A DNA stretch of 64,000 nt. It comes from Massariosphaeria phaeospora. Lineage: Eukaryota; Ascomycota; Dothideomycetes; Pleosporales. Numbering within the stretch: the first letter of the stretch is position 1; each line of letters starts with the position of its first letter. Shown one piece after another: positions 1 through 12,060 of the stretch. The stretch covers positions 1 through 64,000 of the forward strand of contig JAADJZ010000028.1 of the NCBI GenBank assembly GCA_011032825.1, given 5' to 3'. The notes beneath the pieces were generated by a model. It did not search any database. It saw only the letters and a program-made list of their open reading frames with translations, and had not been told where the DNA came from. The position numbers and the translations under genes are program-made.

Positions 1-329
1 GCGAACAAAAGAGCTCTATATACTTTATAGTTAGTTAGCTTCTAAAGCACCTGCGGAGCGCTTTTGAAAGCTATGTAAAAACCTAATACCGCAAGGCCTT
101 CGTTAACTAGAAACTAGCGAGGCTCTTTTGAGTATCGTTAAAGCTGTTACGTACAGCGTTAATAGCTACTAAAGTTCTACGAGCTATGTAGAAACTCAAT
201 ACCGCAAGGCCTTCGTTAACCGGAAACTAGCGAAGCTTTTCTAGGTATCGTCGGAGCTGTTACGTACAGCGTTAATAGCTACTAAAGTCTTACGACTAAA
301 GCAATTTATAAAGCTTTTAGCTTATTACA
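1..329 (-). repeat. Gypsy-1 LTR at left edge (3' LTR of the minus-strand element), partial
   Basis: It matches 5790-6118 base for base apart from transitions and ends in TTATTACA. By comparison with the other copy, about 70 bp are missing beyond the window start. Confidence 0.85.
69..294. repeat. 113 bp tandem duplication inside the Gypsy-1 LTR
   Basis: Two head-to-tail copies begin with AGCTATGTA at 69 and 182. The same duplication occurs in the right LTR (units start at 5858 and 5971). Both Gypsy-2 LTRs have one unit only, so this distinguishes two LTR subfamilies. Confidence 0.88.
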
Positions 330-949
330 TAAGCTCTTTTTTTAATCTGTAGCAATTTACTTACTTCGTTAGCGTCCTAGCGTCCTTTCTAAAAGCGTGC
401 CGTTTTAAAAGTTTTTTAGCAATTTTCCATCGGCGTTCTAGTAAGCCGCTGAAAATTCTTGCTAGGTAGATAAAGCTTTTGTGTCTTCGAGTTCTAGCGC
501 TAGTTTCTATGTAAGCTAGTTATAGCTAGTCTATTTAACCTAATATTCTAGCTTTTAGCTTTTTTTAACTTTTTTCTAGCGCTCGCTCGTAATGCGCTTA
601 ACTAGCTATTCTTGCTCGCTTTCTACGGTAACGCTCTCTAGGCGCTAATCAAACACTGTTTAGCTTTTTAAAGAATTGTCTACTACAAGTCTAAGCTTAT
701 CTATTAAAAATGTTAGATTTATTTTAGAAAGTGTGTTTAAAACTACGTTGCTTAGAAACTTAACTTGTAAAACTGTATATTTGCTATTTTTCTAGTTTAG
801 TTTCTTGCTTAGGCGCTTATTAGAGATGTGTTTTCTATATTGCAACTACACTTTATTTTCTACTCGAAGCAGCAGCGCCTTTTTTCTATGTCGATTTGCT
901 TATTTTTTCTACTTCTATTAGGCCTCCGCCATAGCGGCTTGCGCGAAGT

Positions 950-3900
950 TAATAACTTTTTTTATTTTTTTAGCTATTTCTACTGCGCTTCGCTAAGGGT
1001 CTAGAGTTACCTAGTAAAGCGTATCCGCTCTTTTCTCTGCTTAGAGCTAAATTGAGTTTATCTCGTAACTATGCTAGAGAAAAAAAAAGCTTACTTTTGT
1101 CAACACTGCTTTTTGCTCTTAGATTGCGATTTGTACAATAGAGCATAGCTGCGCTTAGTTTTTTTAGTTTTAATTCACAAACGGCCTTAAGACAGTTTCG
1201 ATTGTTGAATTTGCTTTTTCTATAGCTTCGTTGGTTTTTAGGTGAAAAGCTGTAGATAGCTGCTTTACAATTCTAAGCTCTTTGCAAAGCGTTTTCTAAA
1301 ATTCACTTACAAATTGTGCTTTTTAGTTGAAAACAATAGTGTTAGAAAGCTAGTAGTAAGCTACTACTTTTTCAATAAATACCTTTGCTACAGTTGCTGC
1401 GTTAATTTTCGCTATAAAAATCAAGATTATATTCTTGCTTAATTAGTTTGTAATAACTAGTAGATTCGTGCACTTTTTGCTTTTTAGCAGGTTAGTAATA
1501 AAGTTTATAAAAAGTTCTTTCTAGATTCTGTCCAAAACGGAAAGCGAGCAAAGAAAACTACTTTTTATTTTCTGCTATAGTTTTGCTCGTTTACATGCAT
1601 CGCAGTTGGCAATGTACTATCAAATGTCTAAGCTTATTCTTAGCTAGAAGAAATCTCTTTTAAGAATATTATAAGTGTTCTCTTTGCTAGAGTGCCTTGC
1701 AATAAGCAGGTTGTAAGCTTCAAAAATCAATCTAGTGCGCAGTTAATACGTTTTCGGCACTTATTTTCTTTTTTAATAAAAAAGCGCGTCGTTTTTAACA
1801 GCGCAATTTGCTAAAGACGCTTTTAATTAAAGGCCTAAAAGAAACTTCTTACGAGTACTTTCTTTAGTTTAGCTTTCTTTTACGGCTTTTAAGGCTTTCT
1901 AGTACAAATCGTCTTTTTAGACTTTTCTATTTTAAAGTTTATCTAAAAACAGCTTTTTTGCATTATCTTTAAAATTGTTCTTCGTGCTAGCATTTTTTTC
2001 CTGTTTAGCAGCATTTTGTTTAAAACTCGCAGCATTCTGCTTCTTAAAGCTTGCACTTTTAATCTAAAAAAAAACATTTTGCTTTAAAGCTTCTGCTACA
2101 TTTGCTTTATAAAAGGCATTAAGCTTACTAGTAAGTACATTTAGCGTTGGTATTAAAGTGCTATAAAGCAAGAACGCGCGAATTACGCCTAGAGTTTTTT
2201 TTGTAATGTTATTCTCGTTTAACACACTAGTTGGTTTAAAAAGTTAAAATTTACGGCTTTTTAGCCGAACATCGTTTTAGTTTTAAAAGAAATTCTGCTC
2301 TTTCTGTAAAAAAGCGTTTGCTTTTTTATTAGCTGCTTTAAGGTAGTACACAAACTCTAGGTTGTATTTAAAGAAAATGTTCGCTTAGCGAACATGTTGC
2401 TTTGTTAGTAACTTCGCTGTAGTAAAGTATAGAAAGTTTTTGTAATTAGTGTAAACTGTAATCTTTAGCACTGCTTTAAGCTTTGCTTTTTATTTAGTAA
2501 TGCATTTAATTACTGCTAATAATTTCTTGTTGTAAATAGTGTAGTTAGACTTTGCAAGTAACATTTTAGCAAAGTAGTAAGCTACTGCTCGCTACAAGTT
2601 GTTCTTTGCTTTCTAAAAAAGCGCTTTTTTAGTAGCTATTCTCAAAGCGTTCGCTTTAATAGCAGTTTTCAAATTAAAGTCAAAAAAGGCTAATAACGGC
2701 CTAGATATAAACTCTTTTTTAAGCGTGTCAAACGCTTTTTGTTGTTTAAGCTCTTAACAAAATTCAACGCTTTTTCTTGTTAACTTTGTTAGTAAAGAAA
2801 CAATTGCAAAAAAGGCGCAAATAAACTGCTAGTAAAAGTTTGCAAAACTAACAAAGCTCCGCACTTTTTTAACTAAGGCTAAAGCTTTTTATTCAAAAAT
2901 CGCGCGGACTTTTTTTAGATCTATGCTAATTCTTTTGCCTACCTCGATAATAAAACTAAAGTATTTAGTTTTAGTTACTTCAAACTCGCATTTCTTAATA
3001 TCGAGTTGTAACTTTGCTTTTTTTAACTTGTTAACAACTTCTTTAACACGTCGCTAGTAGTCTTTTTAAGAACTTTTAAAGTAAATAAGTACATTATCTA
3101 AGTATGCAAAAGCGTTAACGTTAATGTAATTACGCAAAGTGTAGTTAATAAATTACTAAAACGTACTCAAAGCGTTAGCAAAACTAAATAGGCAAACTAT
3201 TTATTCGTACAATCTAAATCTTGTACGGAAAGCTGTTTTCTACTTGTTTTCTTTAGCAATCTGAACTTTGTAAAAGGCCTAGATAACGTTTAGCTTAGTA
3301 AACTATTTGGCCTAGCTAATCTAATTTAGGGTCTCGTGAATTAAAGGCAGCGAGTATTAGTTCTTTTTCGTAATAGCGTTGAGCGCTCGATAGTCTACGC
3401 AAAAGCGTAGCTTCTTACTAGGTTTCTTCGCAAACAACACTAGCGCTCCGACCTAGAAGCAACTTACTTTAATAAACTCGCAATTTAAATGCGCGGTAAG
3501 CTGCTTTTGCAAGACTAATAGTTTGTTTTTAAACATGTTATACAAAGGTCTTTATAAAACCTCTACTTTTTTCTTGTTCTTTTCAATTAGTTCGATGCCG
3601 TAGTTTATTAGGCTTTGGTAAAGAAATAATTTGTTGGCCTTAAACTACATAAACGCTGTATACTAATCTTTTATCTAGTTAAGCAGCGTTAGGCGTAGGT
3701 TAACTACTACCTTAGTCTAAAAAGCTTTCTAGATGTTCGCTATAAACGCAGCGAAGATTTTAACGCTAAAGTTTTTTTTCTTAAACTGCTGCATTATTAT
3801 TTCGAACGCGGCTGCGGACACCTGCTAGGGCTTTTGTCTAAGCTTTCTTTCTTTCTAGCTCCGCACGCGTGTTTCGGTTAAATAGATGAAAATTAATTTT

Positions 3901-5600
3901 TTCGCTAAAGCTAGCGTTACCTAGCTTCCGTTTATTTATAGGCGCTCTAAGATAATATCGTATTAGTTATTCTTAGTTATAACGTACGCTTAAACTATTT
4001 GTTCGTACTCGTTTAGGTCTATTGTAAACCAAGCAGTTTTTGTAACTTTAACGACTTGTTCGCTAATGCCTACTACAAGCCTTTCTTTTATCGAAATACG
4101 CAAGAAACAGTTTTTTTTACAAAACTTTTTGCTAACAAGACTATAGGTAGTGCACCTAAAGTCGAGCATTGCTAAAGCGAAAATAGATTGATTAATAATT
4201 GCATGTACTGTAAGTAGTTTCCTGTTCAGCTAGCGCTAGCGAAACTTTAGAAACTTATTTAATAAAGAAACCGTGTTCTTTTTCTACTACTCTTAACCGC
4301 GCTTTTAGTTAGAAGTGTCTAGTTTTCTAAGTCTTTAGACTTAAAGACTTTCTCAACTTTTGCTGTCGTCTTAACTAGTTCAAAAGTTGCTTTTCGAGTT
4401 GTAGCGGGCTTTTTCGGAGCTGCGAGTTTACATTTATTAGACATGTAAGTTGCTAAACTACATTAAAAGTAAAAGTAATTTTTTTGTTGTTTTGTTATTT
4501 CTGCGTTGTTTGCCTATTTGGCTTGCTTTTTCTTCTTGTTATTAGTAGCCGCGCGGACTGCTTAAGTAGCAGCTTTAGTTGCTAGCTCTTAGTCTATAGC
4601 CTCTGTGTCGCTTATTAATTAATTTAGTACTATTCGCTACTAGTTGTTTGCTTTCGCGCGGTTTAGGTTTTTCTCAATCTAAGTAACCTATTCTATTAGG
4701 TCTTAGAGTTGCTATGCTAGAGAAACGATAACGCTAACTATTTTATTTTGTAGATTAGCGCAAAGCTTTGCTTTGTACTAGTTCTTTAATGTAGCTACGT
4801 TGCTTGTTATTTTTGCGTTGTACGCAAAGCGCATGAATTCTTTATTGTACTCTTAAAAAAACATTTTCTTCTGCCTAAGAGCGAAGAGTTAGTTGAGCGC
4901 TTTCTGCGCTCGCATGTAGTTTTAGTAGTACTCGTTAAAGTACTTTTAGAACTTTTTTGCTATTCCGTTACAGTGTTTCTAATACTAAGCGAGTTTAGTA
5001 GTAGCTGCTTGCTTTGTTAGGCAGTTGTAGATGTAGCTGCATAAGTTCTTAATTAGATTCTCGTTATTAAGCATCTTGTTTTCTACTTAAACTTTAAACT
5101 GTCCGTAGTCTAACCTTGTTCCGTTGAACTAGGCTAGGTTAGGTATTTTGTTGCGCTTTGTAATTAGCGTAGAAGCTTTTGGAATACTAAGAAAAGTTAG
5201 CGGTGTTGCTAGCGTAGCCCTCTTTTTCTTCTAAAGAATCTAAACTTAATTTTGCAGTATTTCAATAAGTGCCTAAGCTCTTGCACTCTCGTTATTAACT
5301 AGCTGCTTAGAATTTAAAAGTCCTGCGAGAACTAGCTTCGCTGCTAGTAGCTAATTGTTTGTTACTTTTTTAGGTAGTTCTATTACGAGTTTTGTAACGA
5401 ATATTTTCATATATGTAGCTTCTGCCGCATTAAAACAAATCTCTTAAGTTTTTACATTAAGTTCGTTGTTGTTTATTAGCTTTTGTAAAGCTTTTTTAAT
5501 TGCTTCGCTACTTTGGCCTTCGCTTTCTAGCTTGCGAGCTTCTACAACTAGCATCTAGATATACTTATTCTAAGTGCCGTCCATCGTAGCGATTTAGTTT
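950..5600 (-). pseudogene. Gypsy-1 gag-pol remnant
   Basis: Minus-strand translation gives a gag-like region near 5.0-5.2 kb, then a knuckle-like C-terminal segment around 4.45-4.5 kb in which the first Cys and the His appear as Tyr (consistent with RIP). The reverse transcriptase catalytic motif reads YLDN instead of YLDD near 3.1 kb, and RNase H and integrase remnants follow toward 1 kb. Stops are frequent and nearly all TAA/TAG. No functional protein is possible. Domain limits are approximate. Confidence 0.75.
1987..2160. repeat. Gypsy-1-specific minisatellite-like insert, absent from Gypsy-2
   Basis: Aligning the two copies shows about 160 bp here with no counterpart at about 21610-21640 in Gypsy-2. 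The extra stretch contains loose repeats of a GCAGCATTYTG / CATTTTGCTT motif. It may be an expansion in Gypsy-1 or a loss in Gypsy-2; the direction cannot be told from two copies. Confidence 0.55.
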
Positions 5601-5717
5601 TAAAAACTTTTTTTGCTGCGTCTTAAAGTTTCTTAGAAGTTGCTTTTAACTTCTAAAAGTGTTGTACTCTTTAAAGATCTCACGACCTTCACTGCGTAAA
5701 AATTAATTGAATTTAAA

Positions 5718-6118
5718 TAAAAAGAAATCGCCTAGAAAAGCAGGTTCTAGATAAAGAATGTAATAAATTTAATAGAGTTTATCTACAGCGCGGACAAGAG
5801 AGCTTTATATACTTTATAGTTAGTTAGCTTCTAGAGCACCTGCAAAGCGCTTTTAAAAGCTATGTAAAAACTCAATACCGCAGAGCTTTCGTTAACCGGA
5901 AACTAGCGAGGCTTTTCTAGGTATCATCGAAGCTGTTACGTACAGCGTTAATAGCTACTAAAGTTCTACAAGCTATGTAGAAACTTAATACCGCAAGGCC
6001 TTCGTTAACTAAAAACCAGCGAAGCTCTTTTGAGTATCGTCGAAGCTGTTACGTACAGCGTTAATAGCTACTAAAGTCCTACGACCGAGGCAATTCATAG
6101 AGCTTTTAGCTTATTACA
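5718..6118 (-). repeat. Gypsy-1 LTR, right (5' LTR of the minus-strand element)
   Basis: About 401 bp. The start was chosen by comparison with Gypsy-2, whose LTR begins at a TAAAAGAAA motif next to a target duplication; the original TG end appears to have become TA. It is longer than the Gypsy-2 LTR because it carries a 113 bp internal duplication. The right boundary TTATTACA is firm, the left boundary is an inference. Confidence 0.7.
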
Positions 6119-6301
6119 CGTTAACTTCAATTTACTACTATTGTACTACTATATTCAACTTAGGCCTTTGAACGAGAACTAGTACGAGTAGTTATATATA
6201 GCAACTAGTTTTTTCAAACAATTAAGCAGCCTTTATTTTAGCAATTTCTTTAATTTCTTCGACCTAATATTCTAAGTATTAGCTAATTCAAATTTTAGAA
6301 A

Positions 6302-8358
6302 ATGTTCTATAAACGATTTGAAAAAGCTAAAGCATTACTTCTTAATAACATTAGCTAGTTAACCAAGATCTCAATTGCGATAGATAGGTAGTTTGCTTCT
6401 AATTATCTTAGTTTCCTTGTAGTTAAAGAATACTACGTTAACTGCAACTAGCAGCTTCAAAAGAAGTTGCTAGATTTCGTTTCTCTACGCGAAAAACATA
6501 CTAGTGCTACTGCAGCTGCTAATATACTACAAGTACTCTTAAACACTAGCATTAAATTACGCTTTCTAGCAATTACTGCGAATAATGCTAAGAAAAACAA
6601 AACGCTTAGTTGTGTTATTAAATAGCAACTAGAAGCAAAGGACATACTTTAGAGCTTATTAAAAAACTCAATTTTGTGTCTTGCTTACATTATCAACTTT
6701 GTTGTTTAAAATATTATTTTATACTTTAAGCTTGCAGCATTAGCAAGTGCCAACGTTAAACTAGAAAAAATACTACAAAGACGCTATTTAAGCGACGTGC
6801 AAGCAAATATCTTTGTTTCAAACTTTTTTTGCAAGGTATACAGTGCGTTATTACATACTTTTATTACAGCCTAACACATACCTAGCTTCGAGCTATCTAC
6901 ATAGCAATTAATTCGTTGTTTTAACAATACAAGCAGTTTATCGCTACGCAACTACACTTGCTACTAAAACAACAAATGTCTATTATTCGCAACGTTAAAA
7001 CACGATATAATTTAACCTACAATATGTGCAAGCGCGCACTTAAAATTTAAAAATTTATTAACAAATAGCTAGTAAAAGAAATTGCACTTAAGATAACAAT
7101 TAGTGCAAGTAGTATCCTAGATAATAAGAATACAGCAAAGGTAAACTTCTGCGACTTTAGGCAACTAAAATTAACACTAGACAAATAGCACTACTTAAAG
7201 TTAATTACTAATATGCTTAAGAACTTTTAAGACGCAACAAACTTTTTAAGTAAAAACTACAAGCTACAAGTCTAGTATATCTAGCTTATGTACAACTGTT
7301 TTTTCAACTTCTTAAATAGTATGCAAGACGAACTTAACGACAATATAAAAAATCGAGATACTTCTAAGTAGCCTACAGTTGTACGAGCTGCTGCAGATAA
7401 AAGAAAAGCTAAACTTAGCAAGTATTATAGAAGAACTAGCGATAAACGAAAGTTTTTATTTAATTGTGCTACTATTTTAAACTCTAGCTAAAAGCTTACG
7501 ACGTACGAAGTATAGTTATTACAGTTACTTATTACAGTTATATGCTAACTGCGCGTTTAAAACGAAACCTAAGATAATCAAAACAAGCACACCTACTGTA
7601 AAGAGTTTCTTAATTACTTTAATTGCTATAACGACGATACTTGCTTTGCTTCTACTTCTATTTCTTCGTTTCGTACAACTAGACTCTAGAGTAGTAAATA
7701 GTTTCAAAAACTAAAGCCTTTGCTTTAGTTGCTGCTAAGCAGTTTTTCATCTGTTAACCTAGACGAAATAGAAGAAAGAAAAAGCTCAACTCGCTAAGAA
7801 AAGAAAGCTTATCTAAGCATTGCTTGCGTACGCGCTAGTGCTTCTTTTAATATTCTTAAATAGTAGCAAGTAAATAAAGAAACGTATTTACGCTTATTAC
7901 AAGTTGCAAAAGATATACTTGCAGTACAAATTGCCTAGGTTGAGGTTAAGCGCGAATTCAACGTTGCTAAGAATGTTATTAGCAATAGAAAGTACCAACT
8001 TGCTGCCTAAACAATTTAGCAAATTATAATATTAAAAAACTGTATTGCTTAAGAAAAAGAACAGAACAGCGTTTTTTAGTTTGCAAAAGCAGATAATAAA
8101 GAACTACTATGTAACGAAGTTAAGAACTTACTTAACTTTTAAGCGCAGTATGTAGACTTTACTTCTAGGCCTACATCTACGCTTATACTTAGCCCGTTAT
8201 TTGAGTTAATACCTAGGCTAACATCTAAGCTTATACTTAGCTTGTTATTTGAGCTTACATCTAGGCCTACATCTAGGCTTTTACAATTAAGAATAACTCT
8301 GTCGAATAATAATTTAGAAGAAAAGAATTCGCTACTTTCGCTACGAAAGCGCGCTTGA
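6302..8358 (+). pseudogene. hAT-family transposase remnant
   Basis: The plus-strand translation resembles the catalytic region and C-terminal dimerisation domain of fungal hAT transposases. Recognisable parts are a segment ending LAITANNAKKN (family: LAITxDNASNN) near 6.58 kb, CLAYIINFVV (family: CLAHxxNLxxQ) near 6.7 kb, and an hATC-like block near 7.88-8.05 kb containing VKREFNVAKNVISNRKYQL. It is broken by many TAA/TAG codons and at least one frameshift (frame 2 at the start, frame 1 at the end). The last stop is a TGA at 8356-8358. It is a dead gene. The acidic residue of the first block appears as Asn, consistent with RIP. Confidence 0.75.
8173..8268 (+). repeat. 48 bp tandem repeat in the hAT 3' coding end
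   Basis: Two copies start with ACATCTA at 8173 and 8221, giving a 16-residue repeated peptide in the transposase tail. They differ mainly by transitions. Confidence 0.7.
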
Positions 8359-8449
8359 CTTCTACGCTACCGTAATTAATATCTGTAGTAATACAACTTT
8401 TTCTACTCTACTTGTGTCTTTGTACGTAAATAGTAGCTATAATAACAGA

Positions 8450-8745
8450 ACTTCGTAAATACAATTTGCGCGTTCTTAAATGTAATAACTAGCTATAATA
8501 ACTTTTTAAACTTTAGCAACTCTCTAAGCTAACACATAACTCTATAACTTAAATGTAACCTTTAACTTAACTCTAACTTCAAGCTTTGATTACTCTAACT
8601 AAACTATAACCTAACGCTTTGATAACTCTAACTTAACCTCTACCTACGCTAGAGTAACTATAACCTAATTTTAACCTAAGGTTTGTGCGACCTATAACTT
8701 AACTTATACCTATTAATAGGTACTTTCTACTTATTCGCTAGCGTA
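8450..8745. repeat. hAT right-end subterminal repeat array
   Basis: A dense set of short motifs of the type CTCTAACTTAACCT / TAACCTAA in varying spacing, ending in the terminal TTCGCTAGCGTA. Read in reverse, it matches the first part of the miniature element at 25211-25550. Subterminal repeats of this sort are usual transposase-binding regions in hAT elements; that role is inferred here. Confidence 0.65.
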
Positions 8746-9655
8746 GAGTTACCTCGCATCTAGCTAGTAGCAACTTGCGATGTTTTCGTTAACTTATCGT
8801 TGCTTTTGTTTTAGCTCTAAAATTTGTTAAGCTAATACACTTGCTAAGATTGCTTGTAATTATTGTTTTTTGCAAGGCTTAAATTGTTTTGTTATACTAG
8901 ATTTTCGTTTAAAGTGCGCTAAGTGCACGCGTTTAAGTTAAGCGTGTGTTAACATGTTGTAAAAGTCGTTAAATCGTACTTAATCTAGGTTATAATAAGC
9001 TATTATAGAGTGTTTAATAGCTAACGATGTAACTATTAGTTTTTTTTCTGCATATTAGCTTGCGTTAGCTTTTTCTTAGCTGCTTTAATTCTTTACTAGC
9101 TAACATGAACATTACTAGAGTTAGCAATGACATTCTAGATAATAGCAACTTTATAGTGCACTTCTACGCGCGTTGCGTTGCGTTCTAAAGCAATAGAAAG
9201 TACTATTACTTAGGCTAAGTAAAATGCTGCATGCTTGTTGTTAACAACTTTAACAAGCGTTTGTACTAAAAGTAAATTGTTAAAAACAACAAAAGCAAAA
9301 AGCATAGGTATCTAAAATGCTTCTAGTGTTTTAATACAAACTAAAACTACTATTTAGTGCGTATTTAAACTAGTTGAAAGCGTTATAAACTATTCTAATT
9401 CTATATAAAGTACTAGAAAAGCTTTAAAATAAGTTGAAAAAAGTCGTGCTCGCTTTAAAGAGAGTTCGCGACAAGAGTTATTTTGTAGTTGTTTTTAACT
9501 TTGCTTACAAGCCTCTGTCCCCTAGCGCGCTTAAAACTAAAAAAAAAGTTTTTAAAACTCTTTGCTAGTTTAAAGCGTATACTAACGATAAAGTAAAGCT
9601 TGCTATAATAAAAATAAGCAGAACTTGCAAAAACATTTTTAAAACACTTAATAGG
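8746..9655 (+). pseudogene. Unrecognised coding remnant, 5' half (interrupted by pogo-E)
   Basis: Between the hAT end and pogo-E the plus strand keeps two stretches that read with few stops, all TAA/TAG: one from an ATG at 9105, another from about 9425. The second continues in the same frame across the pogo-E insertion into 11504 onward. The translation is rich in Lys, Phe and Tyr and has scattered Cys pairs. I do not recognise the family. It is probably part of another transposable element. Confidence 0.4.
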
Positions 9656-9712
9656 TAACGTGTTTCATTAGTAAGTTAGCTACTTTAGTAAGTTGGCTAC
9701 TAAACACTAGCG
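9656..9712 (+). repeat. pogo-E left terminal inverted repeat
   Basis: About 57 bp, starting TAACGTGTTT; inverse of 11447-11503. Confidence 0.88.
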
Positions 9713-9780
9713 CAGCAACTGCGCGGCAACAACACGTAATGTTTCAACAACACAACGCGCAAAGTACCTATACTAAAAGC

Positions 9781-11379
9781 GATATATATATTGCTATCTC
9801 TAATATTCAATCTAAGCAGATTTAAAGCGAAAGGCGCGCTGCTGCAGTCTACAAAGTTTCTCGATTAACGATCTAAAACTAACGCGCTAGGAAACGCTCT
9901 CAACGCAACTGCGAGCCGAAATCAAAGCGCTTTACAAAACTAGAGAAGGAGGCGATTGTGCAGCGTATACTTAACGAATCTCTACGAAGTCTACCGCTTT
10001 TGAAGGCACACATACAAGATATAGCGGATAGACTGCTAAAAGAGCGCAAATGCAACCCTACTAGCAAGTGCTAGGTTGATAGGTTTATCAAGCGTACTCT
10101 TAAGCTGCGAACGCGATGGAGCTGTTTGTACGATCGCTAGCGAGCTGCCTGCAAAGACTTAGCAGTTATCGAGCCCTAGTTCAGCCTAGTTCAATCGGTG
10201 AAAGCGAAGTACGATATTCTTAATAAGAATACCTAGAACTTTGATAAATTAGGCTTTTTAATAGGCAAGATTACGTCTTAGCTCGTAGTAACAAGCTTAG
10301 ATAAGCCTAAAAAAGCAAAGAAACTACAGCCTAGCAATTGCGAATAGACTACTCTAATACAAGCTGTTAGCGCAACGAGAAAGCGCATTCTACTCTTTAT
10401 TATCTTCGCTAGCAAGGTCCTAATCTCTACCTAGTTTGAGCTAGGAATACTACGCAACTAGGTTATCCAAGTTAGTCTAAATAGCTAAACGAGCAACGAT
10501 TTTAGAGTTGACTAGCTTAAACACTTTAATACGCATGCAAAGTCTGTAAGAGCGTACAAGCTACTTATTATTAACAGCTACAAGAGCTATTGCTCGCTTG
10601 CTTTCTAAAACTACTGCAAGAAGAACAAGATTATTGCTTTTTGCATGCTATTTTACTTATCGCACTTGCTGCAGCTTCTCGACGTCGCCTGCTTCGCGCC
10701 GCTAAAGCGCTTTTATAGCAATAGTATCTTAGCTTTAGCGCGCAACTACATTTACTACATTAGCAAAGAAACTTTCTTACTAGCCTTTAAAGCTGCCTAC
10801 GAGCATACATTTACTAAAAAAAACGCTCGCGCAGAGTTTAAAAGCGCTAGATTAGTTCTATTTAACCTAGATGCAGTGTTATTGAAGCTTAATGTAAAGT
10901 TGCGCACGCTAACTTCGCTACAGCGCAACGACGCTGCATAGAAAGCGAAAACGCTGCGCAACGCAAAAGAGCTAGAAGCTTAGACTACGCTTATTCGACA
11001 GAAGATGCAAAAGCGCTTAGGTTCTTTAGCGAGCTCTCTTAACGAGTAGGTACGATAGCTAAGTAAAAGCGCGCAGCAGATAGCGCATAATATAGTGTTG
11101 CTACAGAAAGAACAGGCGCGTATGCGAAGCGCAATTAAAAAGCTTACAAAGCGCAAGACTCGTAAAAGGCAATACGTACAAGTTAAAAAAACTCTAATAG
11201 TTAGTAAAGTATCTAACTTAATTGCTGCAAAGAAGGGTAGTAGTTGTAAGAACAGCAAGACGCCTGCGAAAAGAGTGCGCGCAAAGAAGCGCTGCAGCTG
11301 TTGCAGTAAGATTAAGCATAATTCTCGCACTTGTAAAGTAGAAATAGAGAATGTAGATAGTAGTACTGCTTTTAAATAA
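9781..11379 (+). pseudogene. pogo-E transposase remnant
   Basis: One plus-strand reading frame runs the whole length with only TAA/TAG interruptions. N-terminal helix-turn-helix and CENP-B-like regions lie near 9.8-10.1 kb. The DDE domain contains NFDKLGFLIG (first Asp kept) near 10.24 kb. A second catalytic region near 10.57 kb has the expected Asp replaced (INSYKSY). The block LLQLLDVACFAPLKR near 10.67 kb keeps the third Asp. The C-terminus has a CCHC knuckle, CX2CX4HX4C, at about 11290-11335. Two long open pieces remain (10645-10941 and 11095-11379). Inactive. Confidence 0.88.
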
Positions 11380-11446
11380 TATTATTCTATTGCGTATAGT
11401 ATAGTAATTTGTTGTAGTATTGCACTACGTCGCTGCGCGTGCGCGA

Positions 11447-11503
11447 CGCTAGGGTTTAGTAGCCAACTTACTAAAGTAGCTGACTTACTAATAAAACACG
11501 TTA
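11447..11503 (-). repeat. pogo-E right terminal inverted repeat
   Basis: Inverse of 9656-9712, ending AAACACGTTA. Confidence 0.88.
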
Positions 11504-12060
11504 TGTGTTATAACTCTTTAGAGTGTAGCAAAGCGCTAATTTAGTTTCTAGTTGCTAATATGCTTTCTACAGCGCGCACCTCTACTTCTACAATAAATTC
11601 ACTAACTTTAATAAAAATTCTAATGCTAAAGTTAAGCTAAATAGTTGCGTTTGTACTATTAAAGCTGCTGCTTTCTAGCAGAAGTATCTTAAGCAGTTGT
11701 TTAACTAGTTAGTAGCAGCAAAGCTTTAAAAAAACGTTAAGCAAGTTAATACTTCGCGTAAAAAAGTATGTTAGCCTATTATAAGCTACTATAACTCGTA
11801 TTAACATATTTTAGTTTAAAAAAGCTTGCGTTGTTATCGATTTAGTAGCTAAAAGAAATCGCGAGCGCGCTTAGCTTTTTGCGGACTTTGCCAACGCAAC
11901 TGCAAAGCGTGCAGTTAAAAAAAACAAAGTGCAAAAAAGTGTGTTTACAAAAAAAATTAAGTTACTTACAGCAAAGTTTATAAACTTTAGCTAAAAAGTT
12001 GTAAGTAGCTTAGTAGTTCCTAGCGTTAAATTGCAGCCTTTTGTGCTATTATAGCGTTAA
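11504..12060 (+). pseudogene. Unrecognised coding remnant, 3' half
   Basis: It continues the frame of the remnant before pogo-E once the transposon and one TA are removed. It is Lys- and Gln-rich, with a Cys cluster of the form CGLCxxxCKAC near 11.88-11.92 kb. Interruptions are TAA/TAG. The family is not recognised. Confidence 0.4.

Larger units (their letters stand above)
1..6118 (-). mobile_element. Gypsy-1: degenerate Ty3/Gypsy LTR retrotransposon, left LTR cut by window edge
   Basis: Two related LTRs (1-329 partial and 5718-6118) flank an internal region that reads gag then pol on the minus strand. It has a gag core near 5.1 kb, a decayed zinc knuckle near 4.47 kb, reverse transcriptase with YLDN at about 3089-3103, and integrase toward 1-2 kb. 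It belongs to the same family as Gypsy-2 at 19689-25824, to which it aligns by eye over its whole length. It has inserted into the hAT element that continues from 6119. The left target duplication lies outside the window; the bases after the right LTR are CGTTA. Confidence 0.88.
6119..8745 (+). mobile_element. hAT DNA transposon, 5' part displaced by Gypsy-1
   Basis: A plus-strand transposase remnant starts just after the Gypsy-1 LTR. The right end at 8745 (TTCGCTAGCGTA) is the inverse of the start of the miniature element at 25211, which has an 8 bp target duplication typical of hAT. The 5' TIR and the N-terminal zinc finger region would lie beyond Gypsy-1, left of the window. Confidence 0.78.
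9656..11503 (+). mobile_element. pogo-E: pogo/Fot1-like DNA transposon with TA target duplication
   Basis: Terminal inverted repeats at 9656-9712 and about 11447-11503 share a core (TTAGTAAGTYAGCTACTTTA, then GTAAGTTGGCTACTAAA). Differences are mainly transitions. The element is bounded by TA on both sides and is about 1.85 kb, the usual size for this group. Removing it and one TA restores an open frame in the surrounding remnant. It contains a full-length but inactive transposase. Confidence 0.9.

Noticed and set aside
8450..8745. Telomere-like TAACCTAA repeats
   Set aside because: Spacing is irregular and the array ends in the hAT terminus; it fits subterminal repeats better than an interstitial telomere.
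10980..11330. 116-codon minus-strand ORF
   Set aside because: Antisense to the pogo-E transposase C-terminus; the sense frame has the recognised motifs.
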